The notes under the pieces were generated by a model. That model was not told the origin of the DNA. It worked only from the letters and a program-made list of their open reading frames with translations, and ran no database searches. From Tetracentron sinense (lineage: Eukaryota > Streptophyta > Magnoliopsida > Trochodendrales > Trochodendraceae): DNA of 64,000 bases. Every line of letters starts with the position of its first letter. Positions within the stretch are counted from its first letter, which is position 1. The position numbers and the translations under genes were made by a program. The DNA is taken from contig CM026552.1 in assembly GCA_015143295.1 (NCBI GenBank), forward strand, positions 59,204,944 through 59,268,943, read 5' to 3'. Shown here in pieces: positions 22,540 to 33,574 of the stretch.

Positions 22540-23355
22540 TTTCCTTTGCTAATGCCCGGACTATACTGGAACGGAACACATTAGCACCATGCTTACTAAT
22601 GCCCGGACTATGATTGAACGGAACACATTAGTATCCTTATCTTGACTTGACTAGTGCCCGGACTATGGTTGAACGGAACACACTAGTTATCATTGTTTAC
22701 TAATGCCCGGACTATAATTGAACGGAACACATTAGTGCCATACTTACTAATGCTCGGACTATGATTGAACGGAACACATTAGTATCTTTCCTGTTTTACT
22801 TTGCTAATGCCCGGACTATAATGGAACGGAACACATTAGCCTCATGCTTGACTTGACTAGTGCCCGGACTATGGTGGAACGGAACACACTAGTTGTCATT
22901 GTTTACTAATGCCCGGACTATAATTGAACGGAACACATTAGTGCCATACTTACTAATGCCCGGACTATGATTGAACGGAACACATTAGTATCTTTCCTGT
23001 TTTACTTTGCAAATGCCCGGACTATAATGGAACGGAACACATTAGCCTCATGCTTGACTTGACTAGTGCCCGGACTATGGTGGAACGGAACACACTAGTT
23101 GTCATTGTTTACTAATGCCCGGACTATAATTGAACGGAACACATTAGTGCCATACTTACTAATGCCCGGACTATGATTGAACGGAACACATTAGTATCTT
23201 TCCTGTTTTACTTTGCTAATGCCCGGACTATAATGGAACGGAACACATTAGCCTCATGCTTGACTTGACTAGTGCCCGGACTATGGTGGAACGGAACACA
23301 CTAGTTGTCCTTGCTTACTAATGCCCGGACTATGATGGAACGGAACACATTAGCA
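22540..23355. repeat. LTR minisatellite with higher-order repeat (CCCGGACTATRRT... unit)
   Basis: Sixteen units share TGCCCGGACTAT followed by GGAACGGAACACA or TGAACGGAACACA, each closed by an inverted CTAATG/CATTAG or CTAGTG/CACTAG pair. Units are 45-60 bp. Groups of four repeat as a 206-bp higher-order unit (anchor CTTTGC at 22799, 23005 and 23211). A degenerate unit lies at 22496-22540. Confidence 0.92.
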
Positions 23356-24517
23356 TCTTCATTTCCTTGATTATCGTGTTTTCTTGTGAGCCAGGTATGA
23401 CCTATCCTAGGGATATGCCCTACCCTTGACATTCATGTTCATTTAACTTGTGAGCCAGAGGCTAGCACCCGCACATCCCTGGGCTACCAACCTCCTTGTC
23501 ATATGCTTATTTCTTGTTATTTCATATGCTTATATTCAAAAAGTTTGGTTCATGCATGCGTGACTATCGTACTATCATAGATGAATCAAGGGACACATAT
23601 TGCATTTTGATTCTCTTTTTCATAATCATGTTAACATGAAACCGTAAAGCATAATATGACATTTCTTGTAATTGCATAGGCATGGGGAATTTAATGAAAA
23701 CATATAAAGCATTTGTTTTAAAATCACCCTTTTAAGAAAAACTACACCAGTCATATTTTCCAATTCCTTCATTTTATTCTTGGCATTCTCATTCATCCAT
23801 TTTGTCAAACACCTAATGAGTAACACATTCAAACCACATTATTTCAAGTTCTTAAATGTTCATATGTTTCATCATACACAAGGCGTGCATTCATTATTCG
23901 TACAATGCCCATCCACCATTTTTTTATCACACACCTCACACAATACGGCATCCAAATCGCCTCCATGTCCAACAATCCACATCCCATTCACCAATTAATT
24001 ATCTTGTTTATAATTAGGGAAAATAATGCATTTCAAGAAAAGGAAAGAACACAAGATCCAAAAATCATCATTTTCAAAAGAAGAATCTAGGTTATTGCTA
24101 AAGAAGTTAGTAGGGTGTACTAACCTTGAAATCGAGGTTTGACCTTGAAGAAACCTTGAAATCGAACCTCAAATGGTAGGGAAGAACCCTTACTTGAAGA
24201 AGGCTTGATTTGGGGAAGAAACCCCTTTCAAAATGCCGTAGGATCGCTGCCCTAGCTTGGAATGGGAATGCCACACGAGTTTGAGGTTGGATTTGATGAA
24301 TCCACGCCCTTTTGGGATGATCTTGGGTGTTTAAATTCTTGATTCACTCTCAAGTTGAAACCCTAGGTTAGAACCCCTTTCTCCTCTCTCACTCTCTCTC
24401 AAATATCTGCCCTAAGGGTTTATGAAACCCTTAGGCTCGTGCAAGGCTTATAAAGCAAGGGTGAAATACCCAAATGACGAAAAAGCCCTTACTGAAATTT
24501 CTGCAAAAACGCGAAGA

Positions 24518-24701
24518 CCGAGCGATCGGTGGTAATGACCGATCGATCGGTTGCCTACCGAGCGATCGGTGTTTATGACCGATCGACCGGTCAAAAACTC
24601 ACTCTCTGGAAAATTTCCCCATACAAAATTTCTGACCGTGCGATAGCTACCGATCGATCGGTTATGGACCGATCGATCGCTGACTGGACTGAGCGATCGG
24701 T
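24518..24701. repeat. Palindrome array CCGAKCGATCGGT, solo LTR 1
   Basis: Eight units start at 24518, 24539, 24558, 24579, 24636, 24650, 24669 and 24689, mostly 19-21 bp apart. Several contain the palindrome ACCGATCGATCGGT. The gap at 24592-24635 lies between two groups of four. Confidence 0.9.
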
Positions 24702-24918
24702 GCTCTATATGTCTGGACTGTTTTGACCATATCTTTTGACTCGCTCGTCGGATTTTGACGATTCAACTTGCGTTGGGTTCGTCTTTCGAAAACCCACATT
24801 TCTGACGTTTCGGAATTTCTGATTTCTCTCTTATTTATTAATTAGACTATGAGGAAGGCCAATTAGCTACGAAAACGGTATTCATTAAGTATAGAAAAAT
24901 CCGGGGTGCTACACGGAC

Positions 24919-25640
24919 CTTGCTGAGCCTTTCTCTGTTCAACGATCTTTCAATCTTAAGATCAACCCAGAGAAGTGCACCTTCGGAGTTACCTCAGGAA
25001 AATTTTTGGGTTATCTCGTGAGTCAGCGGGGAATTGAGGCTAATCCAGCTCAGATCCGTGCTTTGCTGGACATGCCAGAGCCTAAGTCTAAGAAGGAGAT
25101 CCAGAAGCTGACAGGCCGGATTACTGCACTCAATCGGTTTATCTCCAAGTCATCAGATCGTTGCAAACCTCTTTTCGAGTTGTTGAGAAAGGACTCCATT
25201 TTTGCGTGGACTCCAGAGTGCTCTCAAGCTTTCCTTGCCTTGAAGGAATATTTGGGCTCAGCTCCTATTCTTTCGGTGCCCGAGCCAGGTGAAATCTTAT
25301 ATCTTTATTTGTCTGTTTCAGAGCAAGCCCTTGGTTCCGTCCTGGTCAGGAGTTGTGATGGCGTGGAGAAACCTGTCTATTTCATCAGGAAAACCTTTCT
25401 CAAGGCGGAGTGCAATTATAGCAAGCTTGAGAAGGTATGCCTAGCTCTTATCTTTTCTGTGGGAAAGCTTCGTCCTTACTTTCATGCTCATTCTATCGTT
25501 GTCATCACAACGTATCCCCTGAAAGTCGTGCTGGGACGACCCGAGCTGGCGGGAAGGATGTCGAAGTGGGCTGTGGCTCTGAGTGAGTTCGATATTCAGT
25601 ATCGGGCTAGGAGTTCAGAAAAGGGGCAAGCAATGGCAGG
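24919..25640 (+). pseudogene. Tat RT C-terminus and first RNase H
   Basis: After the solo LTR the frame resumes with FNLKINPEKCTFGVTSGKFL, GYLVSQRGIEANPAQIRAL, PKSKKEIQKLTGRITALNRF, then the RNase H region (WTPECSQAFLALKEYL, LYLYLSVSEQALGSVLV, NYSKLEKVCLALIFS). The usual catalytic residues of this first RNase H are poorly kept, as is common in Tat elements that also carry a second RNase H. It is cut at 25645 by another solo LTR. Confidence 0.85.
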
Positions 25641-25926
25641 TTTTCTGTCACGCCCCAAAATACCCCCTAGGAGTTAAGGGATACTTTAGAGGTGACTACG
25701 TGTACCTGTCAAACCATCCTGTAATGCAAGAGGCTAAACATAATATAATTCAATGAAAATCAGAGCGCGGAAACTAAACATAAGTGCGGAAGCATAAGCC
25801 AATTTTTTTCTTTTCTTCTATAACTCCAAATAGTATTCCAAGTTAACATATACCAAATACAATCAAAGTAAAGGTGGACATGCCCACCTATCAAAATACA
25901 AAAAGGAACTCTCTAACCCTCTCCTC

Positions 25927-26085
25927 TCAACAGTAGTCGAGGTATAGCCACACATCCAAGTCCCCATCCTCCTGAGACTGCCATGGGATAGGTGGCTCCC
26001 TCTCTTCTACATACTCCTCCTCGACCCAAGGCTCGGGGTCGAGGACATCCACAGTACCTGCCGACATAAAAGTACGGCTGAGCAT
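25927..26085 (-). CDS. Short conserved LTR frame, 52 codons (PWVEEEY ... LDYC)
   Basis: Opens at the ATG within the hairpin (MLSRTFMSAG), followed by PEPWVEEEYVEERE and ending DVWLYLDYC before a TGA. It is strongly acidic with no membrane segment or known domain. This is the most complete copy of the frame seen in four LTRs. Its position downstream of the U3 palindromes and TATA region suggests a leader of the LTR transcript. Expression is not shown and the function is unknown. Confidence 0.4.
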   Translation of the reverse strand: MLSRTFMSAGTVDVLDPEPWVEEEYVEEREPPIPWQSQEDGDLDVWLYLDYC

Positions 26086-26342
26086 GGAATACTCAGCGAG
26101 TACAAACTACTAGCTAACCATAACAATAGCGAAAGCATAACAACAGTGAGCAATACAAGATATTAATTTAAAGCAATAGTGAAAGCATAAGATACATAGC
26201 CATATCTTGACATGCGTGTATGAATGCAAAAACCTCGGTAAAACTCATGTCTCGGAAACCCTTTTCGTGTCTCGGTCAAATCATGTATGTGTATCGTGTC
26301 TTGTCTTGTATTTCATGTCTTGATTTGTTCTTGACTTGTATA

Positions 26343-26697
26343 CTTGTGAGCCAGAGGCTAGCACCCTTCCTTGGGCTACCAACCTCCTTGTCATGTTCTT
26401 GTTTCATTTCACTTGTGAGCCAGAGGCTAGCACCCTTCCTGGGGCTACCAACCTCCTTGTCATGTTCTTGTTCCATTTCTCTTGTGAGCCAGAGGCTAGC
26501 ACCCTTCCTGGGGCTTCCTGGGGCTACCAACCTCCTTGTCATGTTCTTGATTCATTTCACTTGTGAGCCAGAGGCTAGCACCCTTCCTGGGGCTACCAAC
26601 CTCCTTGTCATGTTCTCTCTTGCATTTCACTTGTGAGCCAGAGGCTAGCACCCTTCCTTGGGCTACCAACCTCCTTGTCATGTTCTTGATTCATTTC
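26343..26697. repeat. LTR minisatellite, five units, solo LTR 2
   Basis: Units start at 26343, 26412, 26481, 26560 and 26630, with the core CTTGTGAGCCAGAGGCTAG and a TGTCATGTTCTTG spacer. One unit carries an internal 10-bp duplication (CTTCCTGGGG twice). Confidence 0.92.
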
Positions 26698-27658
26698 ATA
26701 TACAAATACAATCTTGGAAAAAACCCGGTTTCATGCATGCATGTGTGGTGCGTGTAACACTTGTAATATCATGATGACAATGTGACATGAAGAGTAGTGT
26801 ATAGCAATTCAATCCACAGTATAACCATATAGGAATTTGAGTAATCTACGTGACATTTGAATAGTTCATCCTTCATAAGAACACATGCATAAGGTCTACT
26901 TTCATTTTCTTCATTTATGTCATTTATTCCTAGTTTAGGCATTTTGTCAAACACATAGCATGCAAGGTTCCTTAATGGTTCATCTTCTTCTTTTTTAGTG
27001 CCTACTTTCCATCCAAAAATCAAGGTATGTTCATTATTGGTAAAGTACCCATCCACCATTTCCATCACAAACATCACCCAACATACACCTCGGCATCCAA
27101 TCGCCACATCAACACCCACACACATCCATACCTTTTTCTTATCTTATTTAGGTTCATTGGAGATGATACATTTCATATGGGAGGCAAACATAATAGCATA
27201 AATCACATTTCATAAGGAAAACCTAGATTTATTGCTAGGGTAAGTTAGTAGGGTGTACTAACCTTAAATCAAGGCTTGATCCTTGGTAGAAACCTTGATT
27301 GAAGCTCCAACTTGAAGGAAGAACACCTTTGCTTGAAGGAGACTTGAGTTGGGGAAGAAACCCCTTTCAAAAACGTGCTTGGGTTGCTGCCCTAGCTTGG
27401 AGAATGGAACCCCACGCGAGCTTGAGTTGAAATCTTGAAGAAAATGTGCTTGGGGACGATCTAGGGTCTTCACCCCTTTGATTCCTTCTCCAATGGAAAA
27501 CCCTATTTGCAAATCCCCTTCTCCTCTCTCTCTATCTCTCAAAATCCCTTAAGTGTTGTGAATGAAGCCCTAAAGGCTCGGGCAGCCTTAAGGAGAAAGG
27601 GTTTAACCCCCAAAAGACGATAAAGCCCTTACTGAAATTTCTGCAAAAACGCGAAGAC

Positions 27659-27841
27659 CGAGCGATCGGTGGTTATGACCGATCGATCGGTTGCCTACCG
27701 AGCGATCGGTGTTTATGACCGATCGACCGGTCAAAAACTCACTCTCTGGAAAATTTCCCCATACAAAATTTCTGACCGCGCGATAGCTACCGATCGATCG
27801 GTTATGGACCGATCGATCGCTGACTGGACCGAGCGATCGGT
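27659..27841. repeat. Palindrome array CCGAKCGATCGGT, solo LTR 2
   Basis: Nearly identical in spacing and sequence to 24518-24701, with eight units in two groups of four. Confidence 0.9.
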
Positions 27842-28057
27842 TCTCTGTATGTCTGGACTGTTTTGACCATATCTTTTGACTCGCTTGTCGGATTTCGACG
27901 ATTCAACTTGCGTTGGATCCGTCTTTCGAAAACGAACATTTCTGACGTTTCGGAATTTCTGATTTCTCCCTTATTTATTAATTAGACTATAAAACGGCCA
28001 ATTAGCTATGAAGGTGGTATTCATTAAGGATGAAAAAGTCTGGGGTGCTACATTTTC

Positions 28058-29892
28058 TTTCTGATTTCCTTGTGGAGGAGGAAGCAGAGGAAGTGGTTGT
28101 TGATCTTCGGGAACTTCCTATTGAAGTTGACAACGGAGATATCGTTGTGGATGGAGCAGAGGCATCAGAGTGGAATGGTTGGCTATTATACGTGGACGGA
28201 TCTTCTAATTCTAGTGGTTCAGGACTGGGCGTTGTGCTTATAAGTCCGGAGAACATCAAAGTGCAGAAGATGTCGCTCCTTGGGTTCACTGCCTCCAACA
28301 ACGAAGCTGAGTACGAAGCCTTACTCCTTGGGTTGGAGAGTGCTCGAGAGTTGCAGATCTCCATGTTGAGAGTGTTTTATGATTCACAGCTCATGGTGAA
28401 TGGTGTTTATGACTGCAAGGATGACCGGATGAAGCAGTATGCTACTCTCGTTCGTTCACAGTGTGAAGCATTCACCGTTGTGGAGATCAGGCACACCCGG
28501 AGAGATGAGAACATGCATGCTGATGCTTTGGCGTATCTAGCTTCCATGGTGCAGGCTGATGAGCCTAAGGCTATTCTGATGGAGTTCCAAGAGTATCCTT
28601 CAATAACTCTTCAGGCACAACGAGAAGTATTTTTTGTCAATCCTGTTCCGAGCTGGATGACAGGGCTGGTGGCTTATCTGAAGGACGGAATTCTTCCTAT
28701 CAATGTGAAAGAGTCGAGGCGCATTCAGTTCAAGGCATCTCGTTATACCATGGTGCGAGGAGAGTTGTTCAGGAAATCTTTTGGTGGGCCTTTGTTGAAG
28801 TGTGTTCATCCTGCAGACGTTGAGAGAATACTTGCTGAGTTGCGTGAAGGTATATGTGGTATTCATTCAGGGGGAAGAACCATTGCCCACCGAGCTATGG
28901 GGCAAGGTTACTTTTGGCCTTACATGCAGGCTGATGCTCAGAAGTATGTGAAGAAGTGCAGCCAGTGCCAGCGGTTTGCTCGTTTGATTCATGCTCCGGC
29001 TCAAGAGCTCAGCACTGTATCTCAGCCTTGGCCATTTGCATGTTGGGGACTTGATATTGTGGGACCTTTCCCCAGGGCTCCAGGGAATCTGATCTTTCTC
29101 CTAGTGGCAACTGATTACTTCTCTCGTTGGATTGAAGCTGTTCCTCTTGCCCGTATCAGAGAACAAGAGGTGAAGAAGTTCTTGTGGGAGCACATCATCT
29201 GCAGATTTAGCATACCGCAGTCCATCATCACTGACAACGGGAAGCAGTTTTCAGGACGTTTGATTGCCGACTTTTGCAGCGAGCTGAAGATCAAGCATGT
29301 TTTCTCTTCCCCATATTATCCTTAGGGGAATGGATTGGCCGAGGCAGCCAATAAGAACATTCTCAATGCCTTGAAGAGAAGACTGGAAGATTCGAAGGGG
29401 AAGTAGACCGCCGAGCTGCACAACGTTTTGTGGGGGTACAGAACAACTCCAAGGAGTCCTACCAATGAAACTCCTTTTCCTCTAGCGTATGGTATGGAAG
29501 CTGTCATTCCTACTGAGATCAGTTTGCCTACAGTGCGTTCTTGGCACAACAAGAAGAAGGATGGAGAGAAAGATCAGAACACAGAGCTTATGGCTATTCA
29601 TCTCGATCTGCTAGAAGAGAAGCGAGAAGATGCCAGCATTCAGATGAGGAGGTATCAAAAACAATTGAGGAAAGCCTACAACAAGAAAGTACAACGGAAA
29701 GTGCTGCAGGTCGGTGATCTCGTTCTCCGAAAAGTGTTCCAGAGCACGAGAGAGCTTAACAATGGCAAGTTGGGACCTAACTGGGAAGGGCCTTATATCG
29801 TGGAGCGATTGGGAAGTCCTGGAGTCTGTTACTTGAAAGACTTACAAGGTAACCTCATCTCAAAATCCTGGAACATTATGAATCTGAGGTAA
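28058..29892 (+). pseudogene. Tat second RNase H and integrase, two stops
   Basis: The frame carries the extra (archaeal-type) RNase H: LYVDGSSNSSGSGLGVVLIS, NNEAEYEALLLGL, FYDSQLMVNGV and ENMHADALAYLAS. It then has an integrase with HSGGRTIAHRAM, CSQCQRFA, GLDIVGPFPR and ITDNGKQFSG, and after a TAG (about 29323) GNGLAEAANKNI, which keeps the catalytic Glu. A second TAG lies near 29404. The frame then runs from about 29428 (YRTTPRSPTNETPFPLAYGM) to VERLGSPGVCYLKDLQGN and stops at 29892. Only two nonsense changes disturb it, so this part is the best preserved of the element. Confidence 0.88.
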
Positions 29893-30946
29893 TTCTTTCA
29901 ATAGAATCTGTGATATGCTACTACATACATCGTTGTGCTTACAAGTTTTCAGTGATTTTACATAATCGTAGTGCTCATACTTCAACATGTGACTTGCAAT
30001 ATTATGTGCCTGCTCGTTGTCTACACTGTGCTCTGTCTGGTTCATCAGTGTAATATTGTGAATGTTTTGCAAGTAATTCAAATAAAATTTTGACTGAACA
30101 ACCTACTCATAACGAACACGAGTGGCTTATATAAGGGTGTCATCTGAGCAAATCTAGTGGCTTATCCTAATGACATCCTCTGAGCATGTGCTTCGAAACT
30201 GAGTAACTTTGTGTTCATCATATGAATTTTATTTGTCAGATTGCATTCACAGTGAACTACGCGAATGATGTATCTAGATTAGTGCTTTGTTCGTAGTGCA
30301 TGATCGTAGTGCTTTGCTCGTAGTGCTTTGATCGTAGTACTTGCTCGTAGTGCTTTGCTCGTAGTGCTTTGTTCGTAGTGCATGTTCGTAGTGCATGTTC
30401 ATAGTGCATGATCGTTGTGCTTTGCTCGTAGTGGTTTGCTCGTAGTGTTCTACTCGTAGTGCTCTATTCGTAGTGCTTTGATCGTAGTGCTCTACTTGCA
30501 GTGTTCTGTTCGTAGTGCTTTGATCGAAATTATATGTGTTAACGTTTATGATTTTCACCCTCATACATACATTCACATAGTAAAGTGCCATATTCACATC
30601 AATGCTGTGGACCGTGAAAATTAACTCAACCACTTGTGTTGTGTTGCTTGTGCATACGATGTGCTGCGTTACGAGGTGGAAAGAGACGTACATAAGAAAG
30701 TAAGCGATCTATTCATGAAGAAGGCCCATTTCTGGGTAATTACAGTAGTAGAGAAAAGAGAAGAAGTTACATCATCAAAAAAGAGAAACAGAAAACATAA
30801 AGGGGAGCAGCAGATCAAGCGAGCTCAAGATCAGCATCTATCGTTGTCGCAGCAGGGGCAGAAGTAGAGGCTTCAACAGTTGGAGTTTCCACTGGAGTAG
30901 CCTCATCAGCAGCAGCAGGAACTTCGGGAGCAGCTGGCTCGGAGTA
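29893..30946. other. Non-coding spacer between Tat integrase and antisense gene
   Basis: No coding frame with known domains was seen. It contains the short tandem array at 30279-30526 and earlier single copies of the same phrase (CGTTGTGCTTAC near 29930, TCGTAGTGCTC near 29966). Confidence 0.6.
30279..30526. repeat. Tandem array of TCGTAGTGCTTTG units (13-14 bp)
   Basis: About 17 units of 13-14 bp with the constant part TCGTAGTG and variable ends (CTTTGC, CATGT, CTCTAT, TTCTAC). It lies between integrase and the antisense gene, where other Tat elements also keep variable repeats. Confidence 0.92.
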
Positions 30947-33292
30947 CTACTCAGTAGGGAGAAGGGCAGGACCTTCAAGAGAGTGAGGTTGCTCGACGCC
31001 TTGGACCTCGGCCTCGTCGTCTAGCTCGATCAAGTCTTTGCTCTGAAGCTCGGAGACCGTGATGGCGTCCTCTTCGTTGTCTATTTTCAGACGACCTTGT
31101 TGGCGGAGCGATTCGAGTAGCTCTTTCTCGGTCTCTGCCCGATCCTCATCCAAGAGCGTGTCCAGCTGAGACTGATAGTGTTGTTGCAGTCTCAGGGTCA
31201 CGGACCTCTCGATGTCCTCTTGAGCTTTCTTGGCCTCCTCGAGCTCCTCCGCTAGTGTTGTCCTGGCTGCCTCAGATTCCTCCAGCTGTCTGCCCAAAGC
31301 TTGGGAGACGTGCTCCAGTTCGCTGATGCGTAGAACAGCGTTCTCAACCTCCTGCTTGGCCTTCTTCTCGGCCTCCATTGCTGATCGTGTCTCAGCCTCA
31401 GCTTTTTCTTGTGCCTTGGTGGCAGTGTTCAACTTCACCTCAGCGCGAACAGCGTCAGCTTTGGCTTGAGTCAGATCGAAGTCTGCCTTGAGTCTCTCTT
31501 CGACGAGAGTCTGCTCCAGCGTCTCAGTCCTGCCCTTCCAGTAGGTGATCCCGTCTCGGAGGTGATTGTAGCTATATTGGCTACGATCACAGAGTTCCTG
31601 CACGAGCACGTTCATCTGCAAGGAAGTGTCCGGGCGTTAGTACAACGAGGAGTAAAGTTTCAGCAGTAAAGTAAGAAGAAGAGGAAGTGAGAAACTTACT
31701 GTCGCCACAGACTGGCAGGCGGCGTAGGAGAGGTCGGTCAGATGGAGTTTGTTGACGTCAGCGATGTCCCGGGGCAACCTCATTGCATGAGTCAGAGCTC
31801 GGGTGGTCTTCTCCGAACTCTGCACCGAGTCGTTCACAGTTGGTATCCCGTACTGAGTGAAGTCGGGCGACCAGTCCGGAACGCTCGTCGGTAGCATACG
31901 AGCTGGAAGACTCGTTGTGCCAGCTCCCGTTGCGGCCAGGGCAACCACAGTGGAACTCGTGCTGGCTGGGGCAGTTGCAGCTCGAGAGGGGGCAGGTGCC
32001 GAGATGGCTTCAGGCACCGCCGTTGTCACCTCTGCTCCTGGAGTTGTTGCAGGAACGGCAGAGGTGGAGGGGGGAGCAGCAATGGCTGCGTTCTCTTTCT
32101 CCAGGCGTTTGTCCGCCTTGGCTTTCTTTCTGGCCTCGTACTCGGCCTGGGTCGGCATCTTTCTTTTCGGGTCAGCAGTCGTTGTACCCTTAGAAGGAGG
32201 ATTCCTCTTCTTCAGTGGTGGTGGCGGTGGTGGAAGCTGAGCTGCAGGACGAGCAGACCTTGGCTTCCTGCTCAACGGAGGTGGATCCATGCCAGCCATG
32301 TCTTCTTCTTCTTCGGCTAAATGAAGTGCTGGTGAAGGTGCAGAAGTAGAAGCCAAACAGCCAGGATGCTGTTGCTGTTGTTGTGGTTGTTGTTGAGCAG
32401 TTGCAGTGGGAGTGCTGAAGGCGACCCACGTATCAGGCTTCAGTGGTTTCCACCGGATGTATTCCCCACCTCGAGCACGACTGATACCGGTTAGGAGGCC
32501 TTCTTCTTCTGGGGCCAACTTCTTATATGGGATCTTCTTTGCGTCGACTGCACACAGGAAAGCAGAATAAGTACAACGAGAGATAGCAAGACGAAAACGT
32601 ACAACGTACAACGAGAGCAGAGTCAGGACAATGGTGCACAACGGACAACGAACGACTATAGTGGTATACCTGCTTCCGCTCGGAAGACGTTGGGGACCGT
32701 GGAATTCTCTGCCTTCTAGTCGCCAGAGACAACGAAAGGAACGGCTTTCCACCTTCTTTCTCTATCGAGAATGCCTGAGACGAGCTCTGGATATCGAGGT
32801 TTTCTTGTTCCACGAGTAGTAGGAGAACAAACCATCGTCATTGCCTCGGCATCTGACAGCATGGCAGAAGTGGAATAGATGCCTAGCCTCTATTGGGTAA
32901 CCGTCCTTGATGAATTTGATCATCATGGACATGTATTTGTGGAAGCTCGGGTGCATTTGTCCCGGTGCGAGTTGTAGGGTGGACAGAACATTGTCCAGGA
33001 CGGGATGGAGAGGGAAACGGAGGCCAGCCTCGAGTTGGGAGAGGTAGACGACGGTACAAGCAGAGCGCCTATCTATGATAGCGTCATCTCGTTTGAAGTG
33101 GAGATTGACGTTGGAAGGGAAGTCGAAACGTTCCCTGTAGTGGTTCAGATGTGCCAACTGATGTTGGCGCAGAGCTGAGGATTTTTCGATGTAGGCACCA
33201 TGAGGTGCGCTACCTGTGCAACTGGCCTCATCATCAGTAGGGCCTCTAACTTCCTCTAACCTAGCGGGTTCTAAGGGAATGATGGCAGCCAT
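30947..33292 (-). pseudogene. Antisense three-exon gene of the Tat element, broken
   Basis: On the minus strand exons are 33292-32670, 32547-31700 and 31615-30947. The introns are 122 and 84 bp with GT-AG ends; joined flanks keep the frame (…AEA-VDAKK…, …SVAT-MNVL…). Exon 1 starts MAAIIPLEP and has a segment like the 'putative gypsy type transposon' domain (FPLHPVLDNVLSTLQLAPGQ, FIKDGYPIEARHLFHF). Exon 2 is low complexity (poly-Q, poly-P, Ala/Ser/Thr-rich, basic KKAKADKRLEK). Exon 3 is a long acidic/Ala-rich likely coiled coil. A frameshift near 32815 and a stop near 32710 break exon 1. Antisense ORFs of this kind are known in Tat elements; their function is not established. Confidence 0.75.
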
Positions 33293-33557
33293 AGTGATTG
33301 GAAGAAACAGTGAAAAAGGACAAGAACAGTGAACAGAGCAACGGAGTGTACACGGAGCAGAATCACTCCAAGAACCAGAGAAGAGAGAAAGGGAGAAACA
33401 GTAAGAAATAATAAGAGAAAGGGGGAAGAGCGTACCGAGCAGAAGACGACTGAGAGAGATTGTTGAGAGCTTGAGGAAGATGAACTTTCGTTTGAGAAAA
33501 AATTCGGCAGAGTAACAGTACTTGAAGAAACAGGGTGAAAGAGAAGGAGCATTCGAT

Positions 33558-33570
33558 GGGGATTTTATAA
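33558..33570 (-). promoter_or_regulatory. Candidate TATA box for the antisense gene
   Basis: The minus strand reads GCTTATAAAATCCCC about 270 bp before the ATG at 33292. The following leader is CT-rich on that strand and has no ATG conflict that I could see in frame before MAAII other than an in-frame upstream extension. Confidence 0.45.
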
Positions 33571-33574
33571 GCAT

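Larger units (their letters stand above)
21805..24913 (-). repeat. Family T solo LTR 1 in Tat RT, enlarged by a minisatellite
   Basis: 3109 bp from TGTCACGCCCC to GGTGCTACA (minus-strand LTR), with perfect 5-bp duplication CGGAC at 21800-21804 and 24914-24918. It is about 700 bp longer than its relatives because of the 22540-23355 array. It has a TATA-like box (TTATAAAG, about 24448) on the minus strand. No internal element sequence is attached, so it is a solo LTR left by LTR-LTR recombination. Confidence 0.92.
25646..28052 (-). repeat. Family T solo LTR 2 in Tat pol
   Basis: 2407 bp, TGTCACGCCCC to GGTGCTACA, with target duplication TTTTC at 25641-25645 and 28053-28057. Same orientation as solo LTR 1, which sits only ~730 bp of pol away. 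Contains the hairpin box at 26077-26097, a five-unit minisatellite and a palindrome array. Confidence 0.93.

Noticed and set aside
24529-24726. Frame rich in TDRSV/DRSI repeats in family T LTRs (also 27669-27866)
   Set aside because: It is translated from the CCGATCGATCGG array and not kept open in the older copies.
26220-26636. 138-codon frame with repeated SQRLAPFLGLPTSLSC
   Set aside because: Translation of the minisatellite; repeat length of about 69 bp keeps the frame open by chance, and other LTR copies do not have it.
30279-30526. CRISPR-like array
   Set aside because: Direct repeats without unique spacers, in a plant retrotransposon; simple minisatellite.
30274-30693. Minus-strand frame with HYDQSTTNRAL repeats
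   Set aside because: Translation of the 13-14 bp array; unit lengths vary and no start or domain supports a protein.
31230-32240. Plus-strand Ala/Ser-rich frames
   Set aside because: Shadows of exons 2 and 3 of the antisense gene, whose low-complexity codons keep other frames open.
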